Positions 6,625-12,737 of a stretch of DNA of 12,737 nucleotides are shown here, one piece after another. Positions within the stretch are counted from its first letter, which is position 1. Every line of letters starts with the position of its first letter. The translations under genes and the position numbers were made by a program. The notes beneath the pieces were generated by a model, which saw only the letters and a list, made by a program, of their open reading frames with translations, had not been told where the DNA came from and did no database searches. The DNA comes from an uncultured Erysipelotrichaceae bacterium (GTDB lineage: Bacteria > Bacillota_I > Bacilli_A > RF39 > UBA660), in the NCBI GenBank assembly GCA_902766875.1, contig CACXFI010000012.1, positions 1 through 12,737 of the forward strand, given 5' to 3'.

Positions 6625-9342
6625 ATGAAAAAAGGATGTTTTTATTTATTATTGTGTTTCTGTAGCTTTTTTGCAATTAACATTATGAAGGTACAAGCAG
6701 ATATTACAGCGCAATTTTCTATTGTAGATAGGCATGATATTTATCTGGAAAATTGTGATTCTTCTGGGAATTGTAGTACATCTAGTAACTATACAATATA
6801 CAAAAAAACAGTTGATGGTAAAACCGCATATTGTATGGAATTAAATAAAACTGTACCAAAAGGAACTTGCACAAGAAGAGATAGTTGGTGGAGGCCAAAT
6901 TATAGGCATGCTTTAATTGCAGCTCAAATAATCAAAATAGGTAAGGCTCAATCTGGAAGCAATGAATGGAATAAATATTTATGGATCCAAGAAGCACTAA
7001 ATTGTAACCAGCCATCTGATTATACCTGGTCAAAAGCCTGTAATTCAAAGATGGTTAAAGCAATAATAAATGAAGCAACGACAGAATATAATAAATATAA
7101 ATACACAGAACTATCTAATACATCAACACTTCCAACACCTACATTCAGTGGTAGTAAACAATTAGAAAGAAAAGGAACTGGTAAATACTTATCAAGTGCT
7201 ATTACTATAAAAGGATTAGAAAAAACATATGGTGGAGAAGAATATGAAACTAAAAAAGTATCATATACTCTAACTGCTACATCTAGCAAAGGTACAGCAT
7301 ATATATGTGATACTGCTACAACAAATTCTAATAATTGTAATACTCGAACAATAACAATATCTAATTTAACAGAAAAAACATTTTATATATTATTAACAGG
7401 TGCTGGTGATAATGGTGGAAATGTAAGTATATCATTAAAAGGTAGCAATGAAAGCTCATATCCTACGACATATTATTGGGATTGTGGTAGTGATTCACAA
7501 CGAATGATTACAGAAGGAGATAATATTACTATAACTAGAAATGTATCAAAAAGTTACTCTCTTATATATAATGAATCTGATAAACTAACTGCTAGAGTAG
7601 AAAAATTAGATAGTAACGGTGAAAATCTAGAAGGGGCAAAGCTGACTTTATTTACAGCTAGTGATGAAGATGGAGTTACGAATAAAAAAGAAATATGTAC
7701 TATTAATGGTACTAATTCCAGTTGTCAAGATACAACCCTTTTATTAGATGGTTCTGATGGTAAAGGCTTCACTAATGGAAGATATATATGCTATATTGAA
7801 ACAGAAGCAGCACCAAAGTATAAGTTATATAGTAAGAAACCTTTGTGCCAACAAATAAACTCTAATTCAAGTGAAACAATATATTATTTAACTTTTGAAG
7901 ATGGTACCGTTAGTGAAGATCAAAGTGATATAGATAATTATAATAATAAAGCTTTATATTGTAATGCTACTAAGTATAGAGATATAACTAGTGAATATGT
8001 AAATAGTGTTATTGACCAAGGCATAACTGATAATCCAAAATTATCTTTAGGAGAATGTAGTGATAATATTAGTAAAGCTACAATATGTATAGAACATTTA
8101 ACATTTATGGGAAACCCAGGCGACGTAGAAGAAAATGACATTGATAGATATAGATATGATAGTACAGGAAACAGTTGTCAAAGTACAACAGATTCTGAAA
8201 ATAATCCGATAGAACCTACAGGCCAAAACTATTGTATATCTAAAGATACATATAAAGAATTAGAACGAAAACCTTGTGGAACAGATGGATTAATAGGTGA
8301 CTCTGTTTGTTACAATAGCAGTACTAATACTTCAATAGATGATAAATTTTGCGCTAGTGGAACAAACCTAACAACAATCACTTCTAATAATGGTAGTTAT
8401 GTATTTAGCGTTGAAAATAGTTTAAATGAAGTACTAATAAGTAAAAAAGCCATAACAGGTACAGAAGAATTACCTGGAGCTATTCTATCTTTGTATACTA
8501 CTAATGAAGTAGGAGAATGTACAGAAACACTAGCTACCAGTGAAGCCTTTACATATAGACAAATTGCTGATAGTAAATCAACAGGCATAATAAATTATGA
8601 TAATATATCACAAGCTATGGAAACATTAAGCAATAATTATAATCCAGCAAAAGATGGATTAAGTTGGATATCTTCTTATATTCCAGCTTCTATCCAAGGA
8701 TTAGAAACTGGAACTTATTGCCTACAAGAAGAAATAGCACCAATGGGCTACAAAAAATTAACAACTGTAACAAAATTTAAAATAAATGATGATGGTAGTG
8801 TAGAATTAATTGATAATAAAAGCGCAGATTATGATGAATCTACTAATACTATATCAATTCATGATGAATTAATAAAAATAACTATTAGTAAACAAGATAT
8901 GACGACAAGTAAAGAATTACCTGGAGCAACTCTATCAATATGTGGAGCTGTAAAAAATGCAGATGGAGATTACGAAATGGTTAAAAGTAATAATGGAGAC
9001 TGCTCTGTTGTTACATTAAGTAATGGGGAAGCTGCTACTTGGGTATCAGAAGAAACTCCTCATATAATAGAAGGATTAGGAGAAGGAAGCTATTACTTAG
9101 TAGAAATAACAAGCCCTGATGGCTATGAAGAAGCTGAATCAATCTTCTTTACTGTCGATGAGCAAGGAAATATCACTGACAAAAATGGTACAAACATTAA
9201 AGATAGTAAAATTATAATGAAAGATAAACCAAAAGATAATAAAAAAACAGGTGATGCAATAATGGCTGTATTGATGATTATAATAATAATGTCTATAGGC
9301 TCTATGGTTTATTTTAAAAATGAAAAAGAATCTTTAGTATAA
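6625..9342 (+). CDS. Cysteine-rich surface adhesin with thioester domain and Cna-B/SpaA domains
   Basis: A 905-aa surface protein. A signal peptide is cleaved after VQA (residue 25). Residues about 30-165 look like a thioester (TQXA/TED) domain: Cys70 in AYCMEL and Gln122 in LWIQEALN are the expected Cys-Gln thioester pair, used by this family to bond covalently to host or partner amines. Residues 166-310 form a beta-rich companion region. Cna-B/SpaA-like domains follow at about 320-430, 602-747 and 748-866. They have candidate isopeptide Lys327, Lys607 and Lys756, and Glu in the Ex(2-4)AP/SPxGY strands (Glu392 or 394, Glu702, Glu827). Between the first two lies a Cys-rich region (446-576, eight Cys). 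The tail is NKKTGD (872-877), a helix at 878-896 and a short charged end, a degenerate LPXTG-type signal. The mature part has 25 Cys. No sortase gene is nearby. The family assignment is firm; the ligand is unknown. Confidence 0.88.
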   Translation: MKKGCFYLLLCFCSFFAINIMKVQADITAQFSIVDRHDIYLENCDSSGNCSTSSNYTIYKKTVDGKTAYCMELNKTVPKGTCTRRDSWWRPNYRHALIAAQIIKIGKAQSGSNEWNKYLWIQEALNCNQPSDYTWSKACNSKMVKAIINEATTEYNKYKYTELSNTSTLPTPTFSGSKQLERKGTGKYLSSAITIKGLEKTYGGEEYETKKVSYTLTATSSKGTAYICDTATTNSNNCNTRTITISNLTEKTFYILLTGAGDNGGNVSISLKGSNESSYPTTYYWDCGSDSQRMITEGDNITITRNVSKSYSLIYNESDKLTARVEKLDSNGENLEGAKLTLFTASDEDGVTNKKEICTINGTNSSCQDTTLLLDGSDGKGFTNGRYICYIETEAAPKYKLYSKKPLCQQINSNSSETIYYLTFEDGTVSEDQSDIDNYNNKALYCNATKYRDITSEYVNSVIDQGITDNPKLSLGECSDNISKATICIEHLTFMGNPGDVEENDIDRYRYDSTGNSCQSTTDSENNPIEPTGQNYCISKDTYKELERKPCGTDGLIGDSVCYNSSTNTSIDDKFCASGTNLTTITSNNGSYVFSVENSLNEVLISKKAITGTEELPGAILSLYTTNEVGECTETLATSEAFTYRQIADSKSTGIINYDNISQAMETLSNNYNPAKDGLSWISSYIPASIQGLETGTYCLQEEIAPMGYKKLTTVTKFKINDDGSVELIDNKSADYDESTNTISIHDELIKITISKQDMTTSKELPGATLSICGAVKNADGDYEMVKSNNGDCSVVTLSNGEAATWVSEETPHIIEGLGEGSYYLVEITSPDGYEEAESIFFTVDEQGNITDKNGTNIKDSKIIMKDKPKDNKKTGDAIMAVLMIIIIMSIGSMVYFKNEKESLV
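8431..9222 (+). repeat. Two adjacent related Cna-B/SpaA domains
   Basis: Residues 603-747 and 748-866 of the adhesin share landmarks: ISK (605-607 and 754-756), ELPGA followed by a hydrophobic strand (615-619 and 764-768), a GLxxGxYxLxE strand, APMGY or SPDGY, and a closing TISIHD or SKIIMKD strand. Each carries one Cys pair (632/699 and 773/793). The DNA identity is limited to short stretches such as GAATTACCTGGAGC, so the duplication is old. Confidence 0.75.
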
Positions 9343-9347
9343 TAAAT

Positions 9348-9380
9348 AAAACATTATATTTCAAATATAATGTTTTTTTT
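9348..9380 (+). terminator. Terminator of the thioester adhesin gene
   Basis: A perfect 13-bp stem pairs 9348-9360 (AAAACATTATATT) with 9364-9376 around a TCA loop, followed by T's to 9380. It begins 6 bases after the stop codon. Confidence 0.88.
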
Positions 9381-9419
9381 GTTAAAAAACACAAGTATCT
9401 AGCTTTTTTACCATATTTA

Positions 9420-9428
9420 TGATATTAT
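9420..9428 (+). promoter_or_regulatory. Possible extended -10 promoter of the pilin-like gene
   Basis: TGATATTAT (9420-9428) fits an extended -10 element, with no recognisable -35 at the expected distance. The ribosome site AGGAAAG (9435-9441) and ATG at 9449 follow. Confidence 0.4.
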
Positions 9429-9448
9429 TTAAATAGGAAAGTGATAAT

Positions 9449-9838
9449 ATGAATAATAAAGGATTTACTCTAGTAGAATTATTAGTCTCAGTTGCCTTAC
9501 TAGCTATAATATCATTAATAATAACACCAACCATTATGGGAGTCATAAAAGATAATAAAATAGAATCATGTAAAAAATTATTTTCATCTACAGAAGAAGC
9601 AGCAAAAGTATATGTAAGTGAAAATAGATATGGAACTATTCCGGGGAGTATAAAAGCTAGTGAATTAAAAAACAAAGGATATTTAACCAATAGTACTATA
9701 AACCAATTAACAAAGACAGATATAAGCAGTAACATTACAGTAACAATAACATTTAATACCACTACAAAAAAATTTAAATATGAAACCAAATATGTAAGTG
9801 GAGGTACCACAAAAAAACCAGAAGAATATTGTCAATAA
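9449..9838 (+). CDS. Type IV pilin-like (pseudopilin) protein with prepilin signal
   Basis: A 129-aa protein with a textbook class III (prepilin) leader: MNNKG followed by FTLVELLVSVALLAIISLI. Prepilin peptidase would cut after Gly5, leaving Phe at +1 and the conserved Glu at +5, with a hydrophobic assembly helix at about 6-30. The rest is a short polar head with the ELKNKGYL segment common in Gram-positive pseudopilins and two Cys (41 and 128) that could close it by a disulfide. It ends EEYCQ. The only ribosome site fits ATG 9449. It stands alone, with no ComGA/PilB ATPase, ComGB/PilC platform, prepilin peptidase or other pilin nearby, so it must rely on machinery elsewhere. Whether it is a ComGC/ComGD-like competence pilin, a secretion pseudopilin or a surface pilin cannot be decided. 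Confidence 0.88.
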   Translation: MNNKGFTLVELLVSVALLAIISLIITPTIMGVIKDNKIESCKKLFSSTEEAAKVYVSENRYGTIPGSIKASELKNKGYLTNSTINQLTKTDISSNITVTITFNTTTKKFKYETKYVSGGTTKKPEEYCQ

Positions 9839-9859
9839 TAAATTCGTAAACTTAATAGA

Positions 9860-9884
9860 AATTATTAAAAAATAATTGTTTTTT
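9860..9884 (+). terminator. Weak candidate terminator after the pilin-like gene
   Basis: A 7-bp all-AT stem (9860-9866 AATTATT with 9871-9877 AATAATT, 4-nt A loop) is followed by G and six T's (9878-9884). It overlaps the -35 box of sepF. The low stability makes it uncertain. Confidence 0.4.
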
Positions 9885-9904
9885 ATATAATGTTATGATA
9901 AAAT
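9876..9904 (+). promoter_or_regulatory. sepF: Promoter of the sepF-divIVA operon
   Basis: TTGTTT (9876-9881), a 17-bp spacer and TAAAAT (9899-9904) with an extended TG (9896-9897). A second TATAAT at 9912-9917 lacks a good -35. The ribosome site AGGAGAGG (9926-9933) precedes ATG 9940 by 6 bases. Confidence 0.65.
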
Positions 9905-9939
9905 GATAGTGTATAATTACATGATAGGAGAGGATAAAT

Positions 9940-10314
9940 ATGGCTCTAAGCGGAAAAATAAAAAAAATGTTTGATAGTGAAGAAGAAGACATGGATGAAT
10001 TAGAAGAAAAAGTAAGTTCTAATAAAGATGGTAAAATGATTCTATTAGAACCACGTGCTTATTCAGAAAGCCAACAAATAGCGGACCATTTAAAAAAGAA
10101 AAATACTGTTGTTGTTAATATGAAAAGAGTAACACCAGATCAAGCCAAAAGAATAATTGATTTTTTAAGTGGAACTGTATATGCTATTGGTGGAGATTTA
10201 CAAAAAATAGGTGGTGGTATATTCTTATGTACACCTAATAATGTAGATGTAGAAGGTGCCATAACTGATGATGAAAAAGGAAAAGATAAGGATGATATAG
10301 ATTTAGAATGGTAA
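9940..10314 (+). CDS. sepF: Cell division protein SepF
   Basis: SepF binds the C-terminus of FtsZ, bundles filaments into arcs and tethers the Z-ring to the membrane through an N-terminal amphipathic helix. The 124-aa product shows that helix ([11 protein letters not shown], residues 1-11), an acidic linker (13-24) and the SepF core. The core runs from [19 protein letters not shown] (33-51) through [22 protein letters not shown] (57-78) to the Gly-rich dimer strand [16 protein letters not shown] (84-99). The acidic tail ends DLEW. It is a little shorter than the Bacillus protein (about 150 aa), mainly in the linker. It is the first gene of an operon: divIVA starts 15 bases after its stop. The location beside divIVA and ileS is the classic Firmicutes division cluster. 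Confidence 0.96.
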   Translation: MALSGKIKKMFDSEEEDMDELEEKVSSNKDGKMILLEPRAYSESQQIADHLKKKNTVVVNMKRVTPDQAKRIIDFLSGTVYAIGGDLQKIGGGIFLCTPNNVDVEGAITDDEKGKDKDDIDLEW

Positions 10315-10329
10315 GTTAAGAGGTGACTT

Positions 10330-10773
10330 ATGAAAAGATTTAATATTGTTAATACTGGCTATGATATTAATGAAGTTAATAGGTTCATAGATGTTGTAAT
10401 AAGTAGACTAGAAAAATTAAATGAAGAAAATACTAAATATCTTGAAATAATTGATGAATTAAAAAAGAATTCACAAAATAAAGAAGAGCCTAAAAATACA
10501 ATTGATAACGATAAACTAGCCAAAGTTTTATTAGCGGCAGAAGAAACTAGTTCAATGATGAAAGAATTAGCTAAAAAAGAAGCAGAAATAGTCCTAGAAG
10601 ATGCCAAAAGAAATGCAGACAATATTATCCAAGAGTCATTAATAGAAGCCAGTAAAAATGAACAAGAAGCAGCCATTCTGAAAAAGAATATAGAAATATG
10701 TAAAAATAGAGTAAAATCTATTTTAAATAATCAATTAGAAATATTAGAAGATATAGATAAAGTTGAGATATAA
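10330..10773 (+). CDS. divIVA: DivIVA-family cell division/polarity protein
   Basis: DivIVA proteins sense curved membrane at septa and poles and recruit division or polarity partners. The 147-aa product has the family N-terminal motif GYDINEVNRFIDVV (10-23), then coiled-coil helices (about 24-46 and 64-145), split by a short charged linker (47-60). This matches the two-coil DivIVA/GpsB plan at slightly less than Bacillus DivIVA length (164 aa). The pair aligned with the membrane-inserting Phe17-Arg18 of Bacillus DivIVA, just before GYD, is Asn8-Thr9 here, so membrane contact may differ. ATG 10330 follows AAGAGGTGA 7 bases upstream. It is cotranscribed with sepF and ends in a hairpin overlapping both its stop codon and the promoter of the ileS leader. 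Confidence 0.9.
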   Translation: MKRFNIVNTGYDINEVNRFIDVVISRLEKLNEENTKYLEIIDELKKNSQNKEEPKNTIDNDKLAKVLLAAEETSSMMKELAKKEAEIVLEDAKRNADNIIQESLIEASKNEQEAAILKKNIEICKNRVKSILNNQLEILEDIDKVEI

Positions 10774-10790
10774 TCTTGACTTTTATTTTT
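10759..10790 (+). terminator. Terminator of sepF-divIVA nested with stop codon and the next -35 box
   Basis: The 11-bp stem 10759-10769 (AAAGTTGAGAT) pairs with 10773-10783 (ATCTTGACTTT), with two G-U wobbles and an ATA loop. The tail is TATTTTT to 10790. The stop codon TAA (10771-10773) sits in the loop and the -35 TTGACT (10776-10781) is inside the 3' arm. Confidence 0.65.
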
Positions 10791-10803
10791 AATTTGTTAT
10801 AAT
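10776..10803 (+). promoter_or_regulatory. ileS: Promoter of the T-box leader and ileS
   Basis: TTGACT (10776-10781), a 16-bp spacer and TATAAT (10798-10803) with extended TG (10795-10796). It is the strongest-looking promoter in the window and begins 3 bases after the divIVA stop codon. Confidence 0.85.
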
Positions 10804-10809
10804 TGGTGT

Positions 10810-11030
10810 ATATTGTTTGAAAGCACGAGAAAGAGACGTTATTTAATTTATATTTTTAGAGAGTTAGTGGTTGGTGAAAACTAATAATATAATTAAATAT
10901 AGATCACTCTGGATGTGATTAATTGATAAGATTAATCCGGATTAATATCCGTTATAAAAATTAAGAGCACTTATGTGAATTAAGGTGGTACCGCGGTAAT
11001 ATATCGTCCTTAAGTTATATAAGTGCTTTT
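10810..11030 (+). ncRNA. T-box riboswitch, tRNA-Ile specific, upstream of ileS
   Basis: The leader RNA reads tRNA-Ile charging and controls ileS by antitermination. The hallmark T-box AAGGTGGTACCGCGG is at 10982-10996, with TGGT (10986-10989) able to pair with the ACCA end of an uncharged tRNA. Stem I is indicated by the GTTGGTGAAAACT segment (10869-10881) and AT-rich arms around 10841-10853 and 10888-10900. The specifier triplet is best placed at ATC, 10903-10905, an Ile codon. A 7-bp hairpin (10917-10923 with 10931-10937) and an immediately adjacent 5-bp hairpin (10938-10942 with 10947-10951) fit stems II and III. The terminator pairs AGCACTTAT (10966-10974) with 11019-11027, with an inner TTAAGG/CCTTAA, and ends in T's. 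The exact 5' end is inferred from the promoter. Confidence 0.93.
10966..11030 (+). terminator. Regulated terminator of the T-box leader
   Basis: The outer stem pairs 10966-10974 with 11019-11027 and the inner stem pairs TTAAGG (10980-10985) with CCTTAA (11008-11013). T's follow. Its 5' half contains the T-box, so antiterminator and terminator are mutually exclusive. Confidence 0.85.
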
Positions 11031-11064
11031 AATTTTCGTATTCAAATAATAAAGGAGGATAAAA

Positions 11065-12737
11065 ATGAAAAAGTTTAAAGAATTAGACAAAAGAAAAGTA
11101 AATGAAGTAGAAACAGATATACTCAAATACTGGGATAAAATTGATATCCTAAAAAGAAGTTTAGAAACTAGAGAAGGAAAAGAAGACTATGTTTTTTATG
11201 ATGGCCCTATATATGCTAATGCAATGCCAGGACTACATCACCTATATGGTAAAAATATTAAAGACGCAATTTGTAAATACAGAAATATGAAAGGAAACAG
11301 AGTATACAGAAAAATAGGCTTAGATACTCATGGATTACCTATAGAAGTAAATGTAGAAAAAAAATTAGGAATAACCTCTAAAAAAGATATAGAAGCTATG
11401 GGTATTGATAAATTCAATGAAGAATGTAAAAAAGCTACAGCCACTAACATAAAAGATGTTTGTGATTTAACAAGATTAATGGGTCAATTTATAGATGTAG
11501 ATGATCCTTACATTACTTGTACTAATGACTATATAGAAAGTGAATGGTGGGTAATAAAAAAATTCTCAGATGCCGGACTTCTATATCACAGTAATAATGT
11601 TGTACCATATTGTTCTAGATGTGGGACAGAATTATCAGCTCATGAAGTAGCTCAAGAATATAAAGAAGTAAGTGTTAATACAGTTTATGTTCCATTTAAA
11701 ATGAAAGACGAAGAAAACACTTACGCTCTAGCTTGGACAACTACTCCATGGACTCTACTAGCTAATCTAGCTTTAACAGTAAACCCTAAAGAAACTTATA
11801 TTAAAGCTAATTCTAAAGGATATAACTTTATAGTAGCAGAAAAATTAGCAGACCAAGTCTTAGGTGAAGGTTATAAAATAGTAGAAAAATATAAAGGTAA
11901 AGACTTAGAGTATAGAGAATACGAACAATTAATACCAGAATTAAAAGTAGAAGGAAAAGCTTTCTTCATCGCTTGTGCTGATTATGTAACAATGACAGAT
12001 GGTACTGGTATCGTTCATACTGCTCCTGCTTTTGGTGCTGATGACGCTGAAACAGGAAGAAGATATAATATGGCTTTTGTAAATCCTGTTGGAACAGATG
12101 GTAAATATACTGAAGGCCCTTGGAAGGGAAGAACAGTATATGAAGAAGAATTAGAATTAGATATAATCAAATATCTAAAAGAAAATGATAAACTATTCAA
12201 AAAAGAAAAAATAAAACATAATTATCCACATTGTTGGAGATGTAAAACACCACTATTATATTATTCTAAACCAGCTTGGTATATAAAAACTACAGCTTAT
12301 AAAGATAAAATAATAGAAGCTAATAAAAAAGTTAATTGGGTACCTTCTTTCATAGGAGAGAAAAGATTTGCTAACTGGTTAGAAAATCTAGTAGATTGGA
12401 ATGTGTCTAGAAATAGATATTGGGGATGCCCATTACCAGTATGGACTTGTGAATGTGGTCACACTCATACAATAGGTTCAATAGAGGAATTAAAAGAATT
12501 ATCTTTAGAAGAATTAAAAGATGAAGAAATAGATTTACATAGACCATATGTTGATGATATTCATATCAAATGTGAAAAATGTGGAAAAACTATGAATAGA
12601 GTAGTAGAAGTACTAGATGTATGGTTTGATTCAGGAGTTATGCCATATGGCCAATTCCATTATCCATTTGAGAATAAAGAATTATTTGAATCACAATTCC
12701 CAGCAAGTTTCATATCTGAAGGAATAGATCAAACAAG
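11065..12737 (+). CDS. ileS: Isoleucyl-tRNA synthetase, type 2 (eukaryote-like), 3' truncated
   Basis: IleRS activates Ile with ATP and charges tRNA-Ile. The first 557 codons are present, ending at EGIDQT just before the usual RGWF and KMSKS region. Identity is clear from the editing (CP1) domain motifs TTTPWTL (225-231) and GTGIVHTAPAFGADD (313-327), HCWRC (389-393), RNRYWG, and EVLDVWFDSG. The WRCKTPLLYYSKPAW style, the C-x-C (462/464) plus C-x2-C (503/506) zinc-type insert and the FDSGVMPYGQ ending point to the eukaryote-like type 2 enzyme. The class I HXGH signature is altered: after MP the sequence is Gly56-Leu57-His58-His59 (GXHH). ATG 11065 follows a strong AAAGGAGG (11051-11058). Expression is under the T-box upstream. 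No frameshift is seen. Confidence 0.96.
   Translation, partial: MKKFKELDKRKVNEVETDILKYWDKIDILKRSLETREGKEDYVFYDGPIYANAMPGLHHLYGKNIKDAICKYRNMKGNRVYRKIGLDTHGLPIEVNVEKKLGITSKKDIEAMGIDKFNEECKKATATNIKDVCDLTRLMGQFIDVDDPYITCTNDYIESEWWVIKKFSDAGLLYHSNNVVPYCSRCGTELSAHEVAQEYKEVSVNTVYVPFKMKDEENTYALAWTTTPWTLLANLALTVNPKETYIKANSKGYNFIVAEKLADQVLGEGYKIVEKYKGKDLEYREYEQLIPELKVEGKAFFIACADYVTMTDGTGIVHTAPAFGADDAETGRRYNMAFVNPVGTDGKYTEGPWKGRTVYEEELELDIIKYLKENDKLFKKEKIKHNYPHCWRCKTPLLYYSKPAWYIKTTAYKDKIIEANKKVNWVPSFIGEKRFANWLENLVDWNVSRNRYWGCPLPVWTCECGHTHTIGSIEELKELSLEELKDEEIDLHRPYVDDIHIKCEKCGKTMNRVVEVLDVWFDSGVMPYGQFHYPFENKELFESQFPASFISEGIDQT

Noticed and set aside
9382..9810. Minus-strand frame of 142 codons with hydrophobic segments, looking like a membrane protein
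   Set aside because: It lies entirely opposite the pilin-like gene and the adjacent leader. The hydrophobicity comes from reading AT-rich codons backwards, and its C-terminal end runs over the adhesin terminator region.
10359..10676. Minus-strand frame of 105 codons opposite divIVA
   Set aside because: Ser/Leu-rich antisense of a coiled-coil gene. This is a common artefact of heptad-rich coding sequence.
10931..10946. Palindrome considered as a repressor operator
   Set aside because: It lies inside the transcribed T-box leader and is better explained by stem II/III RNA pairing.

Overview
The window comes from a very AT-rich, low-GC Gram-positive bacterium (Bacillota). It probably belongs to an uncultured, gut-type Bacilli lineage near the RF39/Mycoplasmatota branch, but that placement is inference. 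The evidence is Shine-Dalgarno-led genes, consensus sigma-A type promoters, a T-box leader, SepF and DivIVA, and surface proteins with single membrane-anchor tails. TGA is used as a true stop (end of the acyl-CoA ligase) and Trp is TGG, so the genetic code is standard and not the Mycoplasma code.

Layout. 1-267 is the 3' end of a membrane-anchored protein. 364-2202 encodes an AMP-binding acyl-CoA ligase. 2261-4063 encodes a hybrid histidine kinase with an integral-membrane sensor. It converges with a small minus-strand gene (4091-4345) encoding a Tyr/Pro/Gly/Asn-rich protein with a coiled-coil tail, and the two share one 13-bp hairpin terminator. 4441-5073 is trmB (tRNA m7G46 methyltransferase). 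5177-9838 is a cell-surface block: a 450-aa secreted protein with two MucBP-like repeats, a 905-aa thioester/Cna-B adhesin, and a lone type IV pilin-like protein. 9940-10773 is the division operon sepF-divIVA. It is followed by a tRNA-Ile T-box riboswitch and the start of ileS, which runs off the window.

How it works together. The right-hand end is the widespread Firmicutes division cluster (sepF...divIVA-ileS) in reduced form, without the usual ylmG/ylmH between sepF and divIVA. Most of the surface genes are separate transcription units, each with its own promoter and usually its own terminator. The two large surface proteins are rich in extracellular cysteines, in even numbers once the predicted thioester Cys is set aside. 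They end in degenerate sorting-like signals (SPATG and NKKTG) before the anchor helix.

The most notable observations are: (i) ileS encodes a type 2 IleRS whose class I HXGH signature is replaced by G-L-H-H (GXHH); (ii) the 905-aa adhesin appears to combine a thioester, isopeptide-forming Cna-B domains and up to 12 disulfides; (iii) stop codons, terminator hairpins and the next gene's -35 box are physically nested at several junctions. I saw no IS element, CRISPR array, tRNA or rRNA gene. No sortase, prepilin peptidase or thiol oxidoreductase is encoded in the window.
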